DNA from: Tritrichomonas foetus
Taxonomy: Eukaryota; Parabasalia; Tritrichomonadida; Tritrichomonadidae
DNA length: 52,059 nucleotides
Reading direction: 5' to 3'
Assembly (NCBI GenBank): GCA_001839685.1
Contig: MLAK01000702.1
Coordinates: 1 to 52,059, forward strand
Shown here: piece by piece, positions 1 through 9,274 of the stretch
Layout of the letters: every line of letters begins with the position of its first letter
Position numbering within the stretch: the first letter of the stretch is position 1
Notes under the pieces: model-generated
Told to the model about the DNA's origin: nothing
Database searches by the model: none
The model's input: only the letters and a program-made list of their open reading frames with translations
Translations under genes and position numbers: made by a program

Positions 1-379
1 TGTTTTCATTTATGATTTTGTTAGTTTTCTCATTTGTGATCATTGATTTTTAATGTGTTGGGATAATTTGAGCGAAGCGCAAATTATCACTACACATATT
101 TCTACTTTTCTTCAAATGATGTCATCAGGAAGGTAAATATCACGAAAAATATCTTAAATTAGTAAATCTTTTTTCAAAATCACTAATTCGTATAATATTG
201 TTGTTATCACGCATGCCATAGATTACGATAATGAATGGGCATGAATATCGAAATCGATAATGGCAAAATAAATGGCGTATTTTTCATTTTTGTTATATTA
301 TTAGAGTTTTATTTTAAGTTTTTTCTTTTTTACTTCAAAAAAATTCAAAAATTCATATTTATTTGATCATGATCAAATT
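1..379. other. gene-free AT-rich segment with one strong hairpin
   Basis: This is the left edge of the window, downstream of the minus-strand MRH receptor gene. No coding frame is convincing. The one clear structure is the palindrome at 62-88, listed separately. The rest is AT-rich sequence that presumably includes the 3' region of the receptor gene. Confidence 0.6.
62..88. repeat. palindromic hairpin
   Basis: GATAATTTG (62-70) is perfectly complementary to CAAATTATC (80-88). Inside, GC (72-73) pairs with GC (77-78) around a GAA triloop, with one A.G mismatch at 71/79. That gives 11 base pairs in 27 nt, which is unusual even for AT-rich DNA. A diverged sequence with the same core (TTGAG-N-GAAG-N-G) occurs near 2720. 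It could be a small dispersed repeat or a 3'-end or transcription signal; the function is unknown. Confidence 0.6.
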
Positions 380-2122
380 TTATACTTTATCATAAGTAGA
401 CTTCATTGTCATATCTGCGCCCTTTCCACATGTAAATATGAACATTACAGCTTCTTTTACGCAAAGTCCGAATTGGATCCAGAAGTTCTGGTTCGGGAAG
501 GTGAGATGCGCCCTGAGGAGTGACATAATGAGTGTTCCAAACAAGATATATAAGAAAATGACTGATGCGAGGATGATTAAGAATATTGCACCAGCAGAGA
601 TTCCCTTCTTTATCTTTGGACAGAACATTTGTCCTTTCACGCGAACAGAATAGATTCCATTGGCATCAACTGTTGCATTTGACTCAATTGTCATTTCACT
701 GTGGCTTTCACTACATGTGTAGAGTATTGAAGCAGTTTTAGTACCGTATAAGCTGGATCCAAATTTAGCGGATATCGAATTAGCATCTGATCTGTCAAGA
801 TGAAGGTCACCTGTGGTAATATCTCCAACACTGACACATGTTTTATCTGTGCATTTCCAGAAAGAGCTTTCTACTTCTGATCCACATGAATAACCAGTTG
901 GACAACCTAAAACACCGCACGGTTGAATTATAAATTCTGCGTTTGCTGTAGTAGATGTTGATGTATCAGAAAGCTTGACTGTGCCCGAATATCCTGTTGC
1001 AAGGTTGTAATCTCTTAAATCAAAGGAAATGTTTTTATTTTGGAAACTTGAGCTGTGTATGCAATATCGATGTGCTGGATCTGGAACTGGTGTAACTGTT
1101 CGAATGCAGACATCCGGAGTAGTTACTGTGAAGTTCAAAACATTTCCTTCACCTTTCATTTTTGAGGCAAGGGTGAGTTCGTGAAGATCGCCTTTTTCAT
1201 TACATTTGAAATAAACATTGGCTGATTTTCCAAGATCGTTGCTGTTATATCTTGCGTACACTCCATCTGATTCTTGTATACCGTCTTGGTCGAATTTGAG
1301 AGCATGGCTGGCAACACCAAATGAAGTACAAAATCCAAGTTGCTCTTGAAGGCTCTTAAGGCTTTGGTTTGCTGATTTTCGAACCAAGTCTCCAGCTCTG
1401 CAAACATAAATTGAAGCTGGCGTGATGTGGCGGCAGTTGTATGGAAGGGGACACTGCTTGTATGATCCTGGAGCGAAATGAAGCTCATAATTTCCATCAT
1501 CGATAATGACTGGACCATGCTGGAGAGTTTTGAATTCTCTAAGGTCAAATTGGATACCAAGACCTGGTTTTGTTGTTGATGCTTTCGTGAAAATTGGATC
1601 ACAGACTGGTGTTGGTGTTGGTGTTGGAGTATTGGATAATTGAATACAATTGATTTTATATTTCAATGTGATGTATCGGTTTTTGCCTTCATCACTAATT
1701 GAAACACTTACTGGATCACCTGAAACTTGAGTATCAACGCAATCGAATTCATGGATTGTATGAACTTCGTCAACTGATCCTGGCTCTGAATCCGTATCGG
1801 CTCCATATTCAACGTGGAATTGAGTGGCTGAAAGTTTGGTAACTATCTGAGAATCTGTTGCGGCGGTTGGATAACATTTTCCTGAATGAATTCCAGCTCC
1901 TGCCCAGCCAGTTACATTCACACCGCATGCTGGAACTTTGGAGTCGCTTTTGTCTAAATCGCCACAGAGGCGGAAAGCATATTCGCCCCATTCTGCGCTT
2001 GTGTAGTGATAATTGTTGTTTGCGATGTTGAGTTCGGAAAGATCGATGAGAACGCCATCGAAATCTAATATGCATTTGTCATTCTTGCAGGTTACGAGTG
2101 AGAAAAGAGTAAGAAAGAGCAT
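380..2122 (-). CDS. MRH-like three-repeat type I membrane receptor
   Basis: 580 aa. There is a short hydrophobic N-terminus (MLFLTLFSLVTC) that fits a signal peptide. The luminal part has three related Cys-rich repeats, each opening with an FDLR or IDLSEL-type strand (about residues 20-160, 175-340 and 355-505) and closing with a Cys after a beta-rich stretch. Repeats one and two are joined by a Thr-Pro linker. This matches the mannose-6-phosphate receptor homology fold. A single transmembrane segment (about 510-533) precedes a 47-residue cytosolic tail ending in YDKV, a fit to the YxxPhi adaptor-binding sorting motif. Family knowledge suggests a Golgi-endosome sorting receptor for glycosylated cargo such as lysosomal hydrolases. 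I did not verify the sugar-binding residues, so lectin activity is inferred. The ATG is at 2122; TTTTTCAGAAAACG lies just upstream of it. Confidence 0.75.
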   Translation of the reverse strand: MLFLTLFSLVTCKNDKCILDFDGVLIDLSELNIANNNYHYTSAEWGEYAFRLCGDLDKSDSKVPACGVNVTGWAGAGIHSGKCYPTAATDSQIVTKLSATQFHVEYGADTDSEPGSVDEVHTIHEFDCVDTQVSGDPVSVSISDEGKNRYITLKYKINCIQLSNTPTPTPTPVCDPIFTKASTTKPGLGIQFDLREFKTLQHGPVIIDDGNYELHFAPGSYKQCPLPYNCRHITPASIYVCRAGDLVRKSANQSLKSLQEQLGFCTSFGVASHALKFDQDGIQESDGVYARYNSNDLGKSANVYFKCNEKGDLHELTLASKMKGEGNVLNFTVTTPDVCIRTVTPVPDPAHRYCIHSSSFQNKNISFDLRDYNLATGYSGTVKLSDTSTSTTANAEFIIQPCGVLGCPTGYSCGSEVESSFWKCTDKTCVSVGDITTGDLHLDRSDANSISAKFGSSLYGTKTASILYTCSESHSEMTIESNATVDANGIYSVRVKGQMFCPKIKKGISAGAIFLIILASVIFLYILFGTLIMSLLRAHLTFPNQNFWIQFGLCVKEAVMFIFTCGKGADMTMKSTYDKV

Positions 2123-2803
2123 TATCGTTTTCTGAAAAATAATTCAATAGATTTCTCTTTTCAATTTTCTCGTGAATTTCTAAAAGGGAGAACTTTTTCA
2201 ATAATTGAAGCAGTTTATTTTTCTATTCCTTGGGATATAAATTTGAATAAATTTTATTCAAATTATTGTCAATGGTTGAAAAGTCTCTGAAATCTAACAA
2301 ATCTCACGGTTATGGTGAATTAATTTAAATATATTATTGAAAAGGAGAAACGATACCAGTTTATATTATCATCAAAAAGTGGATATTTTGAATGATAGTC
2401 TCAATAAAATCGAAAAGCTTTTCATTGCAATGACAGAGTACTCTTATATTTATAATATCCACACTATTTCCGGAGTTTGTCGGTTGAAGTTTGATAGATT
2501 CATTTCAAATTTGAGAAAAGAATTTTTCATTTCACATTTCTATAGCGTCTTTTTTCATTTCACATTTCTCAATGCTACATTCCTCAACACTACACTGTAT
2601 GGACACACCATAACCATATTGAACAAATATTCATTGTTGGTTGGCCGAATATCATATCAAAATAATATTGTGTTAGAATTTGTCTTTCATGAAGACATGC
2701 GCATTTTTGAAAATTTTGGTTGAGTGAAGTGAGAAAATCACCAAGGAAGTTCAATTTTCAAAATTTTTGAGAGGGAGTTTTGTCAATTTTTATTTTTCGT
2801 TAA
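2123..2803. other. intergenic region between divergent genes
   Basis: Promoter-containing spacer between the minus-strand receptor and the plus-strand E2 gene. A plus-strand frame at 2337-2723 opens with TTG, has no recognisable domain and shows no coding character, so I do not call it. An 11-bp inverted repeat, TTTTGAAAATT (2705-2715) and AATTTTCAAAA (2753-2763), flanks a GTTGAGTGAAGTGAG segment reminiscent of the hairpin at 62-88. Confidence 0.6.
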
Positions 2804-3514
2804 ATGTCGAACGAAGAAGAGGATTTTGGTAATAATGAAGAGGAAGATTTTGGAAACGATGAAGAAGTTATCATTGACGATGATGATGAAGACGAAATCG
2901 AGCTAGACGAATCATTTGAATTACCACCACGCGCAGACACACCCGAGGAATCTGAAGACAACGTTATGGAAGATCTCGTACAACGGTTTAATCCCAAAAC
3001 GGGTGCTGCCAAAAGGCTTCTTTCCGATCTTCGCGAGATGATGAAAAACGATCCAAAAGAACTCGGATTTTCAACAGAGCCAATGAACAACGATATATTC
3101 AATTGGGAAGTTCGCTTATTCGGATTCGAGAAAGGAACAGATATCGAAAAAGATATGATTAAATATAAGCAGAAAACAGGAAGAGACTACATCAAAATGG
3201 TTGTAACTTTCCCACCTGATTATCCAAATCTCCCGCCATTCGTTCGAGTCGTTGAACCAAGATTTATGTTCCGCACTGGAAGAATCACCACTGGTGGCTC
3301 ACTTTGCACAGATGTCCTTACGATGGAGAGCTGGAACCCAATGTACGACATCTGTAGCCTAATGATTAACATATCTGCTGAAATTATGGACGGCAAGCCG
3401 CGCGTCGATTTCAGCAATCCTACACCATACAGTCTTGAGGAGGCACGTGCGGCATACTTCAGAGTGGCAAGCGACCACGGATGGAAAGTGTCAAAATGGG
3501 TTCCAACAAAATGA
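2804..3514 (+). CDS. UBE2Q-like ubiquitin-conjugating enzyme E2
   Basis: 236 aa. The N-terminal 45 residues are extremely acidic (runs of E and D). The UBC fold follows (about 70-235), with the FPPDYPNLPPFVRVV strand-loop typical of E2 enzymes. GGSLCTDVLT holds the presumptive catalytic Cys168, and the YDICSLMINISAEIMDGKPRVDF helix region and YSLEEARAAYF segment are diagnostic of the UBE2Q class. The role is to accept activated ubiquitin and transfer it to substrates or E3s; UBE2Q members are known for non-canonical chemistry and lack the usual HPN spacing, as seems the case here. The start ATG follows a GTCAATTTTT motif about 20 nt upstream. UBE2Q subfamily assignment is fairly confident; the substrate is unknown. 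Confidence 0.85.
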   Translation: MSNEEEDFGNNEEEDFGNDEEVIIDDDDEDEIELDESFELPPRADTPEESEDNVMEDLVQRFNPKTGAAKRLLSDLREMMKNDPKELGFSTEPMNNDIFNWEVRLFGFEKGTDIEKDMIKYKQKTGRDYIKMVVTFPPDYPNLPPFVRVVEPRFMFRTGRITTGGSLCTDVLTMESWNPMYDICSLMINISAEIMDGKPRVDFSNPTPYSLEEARAAYFRVASDHGWKVSKWVPTK

Positions 3515-3815
3515 ATAAATTATTCTTTAGATTACCAAACTATTCATTTTTCTTTTGTGTTTTTACTGATTTTGGCAGTTGATTTCATATTTAATTAAAT
3601 GACGATCAAAAAGCAAAGAATATAGATGAAATTCGAATTACCCAAAAAGTAAAAGATTGGGGTAATTGAATAGTTATTATATATAACTTCCAAATGCAGA
3701 GTGGTGCTGCAAGAATTAGAGAAGAAAAATTTGGAGAAAAAAAAAACAATAATTTTTTATTTGGAAAAAAAGAGAGGGATGAATTGATAAACAAATTTTA
3801 ATCAAAAAACATTAC
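3515..3815. other. convergent 3' spacer
   Basis: Spacer between the 3' ends of the E2 gene and the small minus-strand gene. It contains several A/T homopolymer runs (for example near 3740-3765) and AATAAA-like sequence just after the E2 stop. I see nothing else in it. Confidence 0.55.
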
Positions 3816-4013
3816 TCATGTTGAAGCTCGCATTTGTTGGAACAAAACAGTGATGTCATACCGTTGATTTAATTTCGTCTCAATTTGCGTATCATCCGGC
3901 GGTGGAACAGATGGCATTTGAAATGTTCGCCAATCAGGTGTCGGTTCTGTCTCTAGTTCTGGTTCTTCTGAAAATGTGGTATACTCTTCAGTGTTGCAAG
4001 ATGATGTACTCAT
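3816..4013 (-). CDS. small acidic hypothetical protein
   Basis: 65 aa, starting at the ATG at 4013 (MSTSSCNTEEY). The frame could extend in phase to 4076, but the extra 21 residues look like untranslated leader: a TCACA initiator-like motif lies at 4035-4039, giving a 24-nt leader for the 4013 start. The N-terminal half is acidic and rich in Thr and Pro, and the C-terminal half (TQIETKLNQRYDITVLFQQMRAST) looks like an amphipathic helix. I do not recognise a family. The promoter motif and biased composition argue that it is real; the short length argues against. Confidence 0.45.
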   Translation of the reverse strand: MSTSSCNTEEYTTFSEEPELETEPTPDWRTFQMPSVPPPDDTQIETKLNQRYDITVLFQQMRAST

Positions 4014-4466
4014 TTTGGTATTTATATCACGACATGTGAAATGAAAAATGATCTTCATGATTGTTTTCACCGTCATTTCCTGGTTTTATCATACTTTCAG
4101 CAGCTAGGGATTATTCATGAAATATGGGTTAATTTATACTTGATTTATTTTCAATGTTATATTGTGACAAATGATAAATTTACATTTTGTTATTCAAATA
4201 CCACTAATTTATGTTCACTAGAAAATTACACGTATAAGATTATCAAGGATAGCCATGAAAAGGCTTTTTTATCGAGATATGATATCACAATCTTGACGGT
4301 ATTTTCTCAGAAATTTCTAATAAAAATCTTTGAAAGCAGTCTCTCAAAAGATCAGATTTTCAGAAGGAGATTTTCATGTTTTCAATTTTCTTAGAATATC
4401 AGCGGTTGATGATCTGGAAATCCAATTCAGAATCTGTAAAAATTGTAAAAAACCGTAACATTATCT
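4014..4466. other. AT-rich intergenic region
   Basis: A plus-strand frame of 117 codons (4041-4394) crosses this region, but it overlaps the leader of the small minus-strand gene, has random-looking composition and shows no domain. I see no other feature. Confidence 0.5.
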
Positions 4467-4697
4467 TCACTTCATTTTTATACTTTCCAGACACAAATAA
4501 ATGTGATCTAGAACATTCCTTCCACTTAGTATCATAGTGAAGTGTTTCGTGCCGACATCCACATCTCTTGCACACCCGTTACATTTTACGCACGCTCCAT
4601 CAATATCTATAACATCATGCCTTTCATCTAATCGCTCATATTGTATTCCTGAATCGTAGATAGACGTAGTACAGCATCTGCACAAGGTGATTTGCAT
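4467..4697 (-). CDS. possible small Cys-rich (zinc-binding?) protein
   Basis: 76 aa. Two Cys clusters are visible, CRCC (residues 6-9) and CVKCNGC (about 36-42), followed by a Cys near residue 69. This spacing could bind one or two zinc ions, in the style of half a LIM or treble-clef finger. There is no TCA initiator-like motif in the 30 nt upstream, and the frame could be a decayed fragment of a larger gene. It is included because paired CxxC clusters are unlikely by chance in AT-rich noncoding DNA, but the call is weak. Confidence 0.3.
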   Translation of the reverse strand: MQITLCRCCTTSIYDSGIQYERLDERHDVIDIDGACVKCNGCARDVDVGTKHFTMILSGRNVLDHIYLCLESIKMK

Positions 4698-5039
4698 TGG
4701 CCGATGTAAATCGCTTAAAACACCTTCATTTCACTTCCTTTCATAACTTCATAGTTTTCAAAAGCACTGCTTGACTTCACACTTAAAGTGTTACCATTTA
4801 AAGTTCTCGTTGGCGCCCTTCATCATAATTCATTGGTTCTGTCCACGCTCATATGAGGTACATCAAAGTTTAATAGTATAATGAGAAGCAATATCTAGAA
4901 TGATGGTTAGGTAAGAATTTGTATAAGTGCTCCTTTGAAATTTGTCATATTGTATCTTCTGAGTCATTCTTTCCTATTTGCGCACCTTCCATGTGGTACA
5001 GCGTTTCATGTGTTTCATAAGCCAGCTCTCAAAGCGTTC
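4698..5039. other. intergenic region
   Basis: No convincing gene or RNA. Base composition drifts toward fewer A residues on the plus strand as the GTTC-rich repetitive tract begins near 5040. Confidence 0.5.
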
Positions 5040-5790
5040 TAATTGCTCAGCTTCAAATGTTCAGTTCTCATTGCTCATTTTTGAATGCCCAAGGTTCATG
5101 CACGTAAAGTATTGGTTCATTTGTTCATTGCGACAGCGTTCTTAGGATCTTCCATGTTCGCGGATCAGCTTCAAGGTGTCATGTTTTCTGCCAGTTCCTG
5201 TTCCTTGTTCAGCAAAGGTTACATTGTTCCATTTTTGTGTTCATTTGGTTCCCTTCCGCTTGTTCATGGTCATTGTTCCCGGAATCGTTTCAGGCTCAGG
5301 TTCATGTTCCTTGTCAAGGTCCAAGTTCAATTCCAGGTTCAGGTAAATTGTTCAGGCTCAGGTTCCAGTTCATTTTGCTTCAGGTCAGGCTCATGGTTCA
5401 TGGCTCCATGGATGAAAAAGTGTTCCCGAATGAAGAACAGTAAAAAGAAAGTACATAAAAAGAAAGACAAGTCAATAGAAGACAAAGAAAATGTTCAATG
5501 TTCCAATGTGTATGTTCCGAAGATTGTTCCTATGAATTGTTCATGGTTCCGTCCATTTTTGTGCTTACATGTTCAGTATGTGATTGTTCCTTGCTCCTTG
5601 TATCAGCGTTTCATTCTAGCTCATTTTTGCCCACTTCGATCACGTCCATATCTGATCAGGCTCATTCACGTTCATGTTTGTTCATGTCCACCATTTGTCT
5701 TCATGCTCTTCTGTACAAACGTTCTAATGTAGTGTTTAGTCTTCGAAGAAAAGCTCCAGTTTTGTCTCCGATTGTTCCATTTCCAGGCGT
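5040..5790. repeat. degenerate GTTCA/GTTCC-rich repetitive tract
   Basis: About 30 occurrences of GTTCA or GTTCC are spread over roughly 750 bp, many inside longer echoes such as CAGGCTCAGGTTC and GGTTCATGG. Background would predict only a few. On the minus strand the units can read as short Glu-Pro dipeptide stretches (GAACCTGAGCCTGAA), but stops interrupt them. Open plus-strand frames here (the longest is 5085-5732) are probably by-products of the composition. It looks like a mutated simple-sequence array, perhaps the relic of an acidic-proline repeat gene. Confidence 0.6.
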
Positions 5791-5799
5791 GCGGGTTTA

Positions 5800-6379
5800 G
5801 TTTTAGTTTTATCCAGAATTTTTCGAAAGATTTTTTGTTTAAATCAAGATGAATTTTATGAAATATCAGAGCGAATTTATCAAATGGCGATTTTGAAATT
5901 CTCAATGATGATCAAGAAGAATTTTTGTTCAAATCAAGTTTGGAATGGTTTCTTTTCAATTTCAGTCGAATATTTATTTCAATTTACAATTCCAAAATCA
6001 AATCGAAATTCAATTCAAATAATCAAAAGTTCAGTTCACAGATCATCTTCAAAATCAAATCAATCTCATATTCAATCCATCAAATCATGCTCGATCAAAT
6101 CGTTTCCAACTTTCCTCAATTTGAAATTCCAAGATCAATAGTAAAATTCTTTCAATGAAGAATATTTGAATTCAATCGAAATAATCAGATCAATTTACTT
6201 TTAGCTATTTTTGAAATTGTTGAAGTTCATGTAGAAATTCAGTCAAACACAGAAATCATATATAGAAATTTGATATCAGTGAAACTTTTATGAAATTTTC
6301 TTTTTAATTTGTATAATGTGTGATATTTTCTTAAGTCATAATCATATCTATTGCAAAATAGAATAAGTTTGCGAATCAC
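5800..6379. other. AT-rich spacer with AATCAAA/TTCAA-rich stretch
   Basis: No gene is seen. Between about 5990 and 6120 the plus strand is full of short ATCAAAT and ATTCAA units. An imperfect direct repeat links about 5828-5848 with about 5917-5937 (core TTTTTGTT-N-AAATCAAG). This looks like simple-sequence decay beside the GTTC tract. Confidence 0.5.
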
Positions 6380-6575
6380 AAGTCAACGAGACTTAAATGC
6401 AACATTCTCTACCGGAGGGAGAGTTTGTTGGATCCACTGTAGTGCGGCCACACTCGTGGAGACACGATAACACTTCATTTACATCTCATCAAGCAGTGTT
6501 ATCACAACGCAACCATCTCAACCACCTTTGCAACATGCATCAGGTGACCACAACAAGGTTGCACATTTTTTTTTT
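6380..6575 (+). ncRNA. candidate structured RNA with T-run terminator
   Basis: The segment is visibly richer in G and C than its surroundings and contains consecutive hairpins: AAGTC/GACTT (6380-6394), CAACA..CTCT/AGAG..TGTTG (6400-6430, with inner CC-GGAG-GG), TCCAC+AGTG/CACT+GTGGA (6433-6460), GATAACACT/AGTGTTATC (6466-6503), and CACCT+TGCA/TGCA+AGGTG (6523-6546) inside GCAACC/GGTTGC (6509-6562). An alternative TCGTG-GAGA-CACGA hairpin covers 6454-6467. It ends in ACA followed by eleven T residues (6566-6576), typical of RNA polymerase III termination. It does not match tRNA, U1, U2, U4, U5, U6 or a canonical SRP helix 8 as I know them. An H/ACA-like reading (ACACGA at 6462, ACA at 6563) is possible but not compelling. 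Confidence 0.4.
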
Positions 6576-6781
6576 TATTTATAGAATTCATAGTAATTTT
6601 GTTGGATTTGGCCATTCAACCCTATTACTATTTTATTCGAAAAGTAATTATTTCATTCTTCCATAAACAATTTCTTTCTTAGTAATATGAGGGAATATTT
6701 AAAGAGAAATATACAAAATAAGAGAATAGAAAAAACAAATAGATTATCGATTTGAGTCACCCGTAAGCTATTTTACATAAG

Positions 6782-9256
6782 TTAAATCATGTCATGGCTA
6801 ACAAGAAGTGTATCTCCGATCATTCCAATTTGAGCAAAAGGTATCACATAATGTGGAAATTCATTCATAAATTCTTTGAGCTCATTGCTGTATTCGTTAT
6901 ATGAAAATGTTACATCTACCATAATTGGCTCATGTGAATTTACAGTAAAAGAGAAATTATGTGGAAAGAAAGCTGGACACTGACGAATGATGAATCTGGT
7001 TTCATTATGTGTTTGTATTGTCGTCAGATTTGAAAAACCAGGAACATGAGTAACACAATTTTGATTTGTTTTACATTTTACAATAACTGCAGATTTGTGT
7101 AAACCTGGATTGTCATTTGTTACAGTAAAAGTTACATTTTTCTCGTTTGCGTTTTTTGGGTTAGGAAATTCAGTATGGAATTTATATTGAGGCCATTCAG
7201 AAATCATATCTGGAAGTGAGTACGAGATATTTTTAAATAGACAGTCATAATGGTTCATCGGATGATTTTTTTGTAATTCAATTTGTATCTCATTATGGTC
7301 CTTGATGGTGTTTTTAATAACTTTTAAGAATCTTTGGCCGCCTTCAGGAGAAATCGACAAAAATGATCCTGATTTATCAACAACATGAGTTGCAATAACT
7401 GGAATATTAAGAATACCACCAAACGGATAAGAAATAACGACAAGATAAAATATACAAATGAAAAAGGCAATCCAATCACTATAGTAAAATATACTTTTCA
7501 CTAATTTTGGTGATTCCCAATAATTGTGATTATTTTCTTGTTGTTGTTTGTTTTCTTGTTGTTTTATACAAGAGAAAGGTAAGAATGGAATTAAGACAAC
7601 AAATGGGAAAAGTGCAACAATAAACATTGGAGACAACTCACCAAAAATTGTATCAACATTGGGCGCGTATAAAATCACAGTACGAAGTAAAAGAATCCAG
7701 AACAATAGAAACGGAAGATGCATAATGAAATTGATAATCGCAGAAATTGTTCTCGACATAATAAATGTGTAGGAATTAACAACTAAAAGCAGTAGTTGAA
7801 ACTCTGGGAAGAGGGAAAGATCAAGTTCGATCATTGCTCCAAATAAAACTAAATCAATGATTATTGGAACACAATATAAAACTATTTCTTGTTCAAATTC
7901 AAATAAACTTAAAAAGTTTACAAATGAAAATACACTAACAAATGTGAGAATAATTGATGCAAAAATTGTTGAAAAACCATATGAAAGAGGATTAAAATAA
8001 TATAAAAGTGTTGCTATTAAACACAAAACAATTATGGAACCAATCCAGGCCAATATGCATTTAGCTATATTTTCAAACACATTTATTAAGCTTACTCGAA
8101 ATAGAAACTTTATTACAATCACTACAAAAGCTATGTAAAGCATTATTCTCATTATATTGTGACATTCATTTGAATGAATCAATTTGAATATTTCGTCAAA
8201 ATTTGATAGTACTTTAAAATTAATTTCAAATTTCTGTTTTGATCGTGAATAATAAGATGGCCACATAATTAAAAATGGTGACACTCCAACTGCACGAACA
8301 TCACAATCTTCAGCATCATCATTATAGTTGAGGATGTAAGTTAATGCAGAGTCACCTGAAAGTTGAAGATGTGAAGAATCACCCATGACATCTTTTGGTG
8401 AATGATAAGAACTTGGATTGCCCAGAAATTCAGCTTCACCACCAGACAGTCCAGCTTGCATAAATCTTGAAGCATCAGATAAAGTGTGCATTGCACCAAT
8501 TTTTAAAACATCATCCGGAAACGTAAAAGCAAGAGCTCCTAATCTACTCATCCATGCTTTAATTGCATTTTTTGATTTTACTCCTTTTTGTACAAATGCA
8601 AAAGGAGGTCCTGCACCAAGTCCTTCAAGATTCATATACGATGTGATGTTAATTGGTTGTTGTTGAAGAAATAATGTTGATCCATGAAGGCCAAGTTCTT
8701 CGGTTCCGACAAAAAATAATAAAATTGGCGTTTTTAGAGAAAGATTCGATTCAACTAATGTATTTGCGATTTCTAACATTGTAACAATTGCTGCACAATC
8801 ATCATATGCACCAGGACCAGTGTTTTTACTATCTAGATGACCACTAAGCATAATTGGGGGTTTTGAATTATTAAATGGACTAATTAATGCAAAAAGATTT
8901 CTGACATCTGTTTGATATTGCATAATTGGTGACATTCTATTTTCATTAATGTGCCCTGATTGTTCAAATATGGTGAAATTGAAGTTTTTCCTTTCGTTGG
9001 CAATATTTTGATATATTTGTAAATTATCTTTTACATATTGATAACTAAAATTATAAAATGCAGTTGATCCAAAACGATGAGGAATGTCTTGGGTTAGAAC
9101 TTTCCAATGTTTTGCTGCACGTTCTCCAGAAAAACGGTTTTTTGTGGGTGGAAGACTTGTTGGTGAATAGCGAAATATGAAAAGCTCAATTAAGGTACTA
9201 ACAATTAAGAATAGAAAAGTGAATCCATATACAGTCCATTTCGATATTCTCAACAT
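6782..9256 (-). CDS. ERMP1/Fxna-like M28 zinc metallopeptidase, multipass membrane
   Basis: 824 aa from the ATG at 9256. The frame stays open to 9277, but that codon is TTG, and a TCACT motif (9270-9274) sits 16 nt upstream of the ATG. An N-terminal transmembrane segment (about 8-28) is followed by a luminal M28 peptidase domain. Metal ligands align as His140 (SGHLDS), bridging Asp152 (GAYDD), Glu187, Glu211 (NLEGLGAGP) and His285 (YHSPKD); Glu186 is the expected catalytic base. The middle third holds roughly eight hydrophobic segments, then a C-terminal luminal domain rich in NxT/NxS sites. This order matches the ER metallopeptidase ERMP1 family. The catalytic set looks complete, so it is probably an active ER aminopeptidase-like enzyme. 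Substrate is unknown. Confidence 0.9.
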   Translation of the reverse strand: MLRISKWTVYGFTFLFLIVSTLIELFIFRYSPTSLPPTKNRFSGERAAKHWKVLTQDIPHRFGSTAFYNFSYQYVKDNLQIYQNIANERKNFNFTIFEQSGHINENRMSPIMQYQTDVRNLFALISPFNNSKPPIMLSGHLDSKNTGPGAYDDCAAIVTMLEIANTLVESNLSLKTPILLFFVGTEELGLHGSTLFLQQQPINITSYMNLEGLGAGPPFAFVQKGVKSKNAIKAWMSRLGALAFTFPDDVLKIGAMHTLSDASRFMQAGLSGGEAEFLGNPSSYHSPKDVMGDSSHLQLSGDSALTYILNYNDDAEDCDVRAVGVSPFLIMWPSYYSRSKQKFEINFKVLSNFDEIFKLIHSNECHNIMRIMLYIAFVVIVIKFLFRVSLINVFENIAKCILAWIGSIIVLCLIATLLYYFNPLSYGFSTIFASIILTFVSVFSFVNFLSLFEFEQEIVLYCVPIIIDLVLFGAMIELDLSLFPEFQLLLLVVNSYTFIMSRTISAIINFIMHLPFLLFWILLLRTVILYAPNVDTIFGELSPMFIVALFPFVVLIPFLPFSCIKQQENKQQQENNHNYWESPKLVKSIFYYSDWIAFFICIFYLVVISYPFGGILNIPVIATHVVDKSGSFLSISPEGGQRFLKVIKNTIKDHNEIQIELQKNHPMNHYDCLFKNISYSLPDMISEWPQYKFHTEFPNPKNANEKNVTFTVTNDNPGLHKSAVIVKCKTNQNCVTHVPGFSNLTTIQTHNETRFIIRQCPAFFPHNFSFTVNSHEPIMVDVTFSYNEYSNELKEFMNEFPHYVIPFAQIGMIGDTLLVSHDMI

Positions 9257-9269
9257 TTCTGGTTTAAAA

Positions 9270-9274
9270 AGTGA
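9270..9274 (-). promoter_or_regulatory. initiator-like TCACT of the M28 peptidase gene
   Basis: TCACT on the minus strand, with the A 16 nt before the ATG at 9256. It fits the trichomonad initiator TCA-Y-W and supports the internal ATG as start. Confidence 0.45.

Noticed and set aside
2337..2723. 128-codon plus-strand frame
   Set aside because: Opens with TTG, has no domain or promoter motif, and composition resembles translated AT-rich spacer.
4041..4394. 117-codon plus-strand frame
   Set aside because: Random composition, and it overlaps the leader of the better-supported small minus-strand gene.
5085..5732. 215-codon plus-strand frame in the GTTC-rich tract
   Set aside because: Its length is explained by the low frequency of stop codons in this composition; the protein shows no domain and reads as repeat noise (VQVQFQVQV, GSGSSS).
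6390..6570. tRNA, snRNA or SRP RNA identity for the hairpin array
   Set aside because: No cloverleaf or TTCGA-type T loop, no recognisable snRNA 5' motifs, and no AGCA opposite the GGAG loop as SRP helix 8 needs. Kept only as an unclassified RNA candidate.
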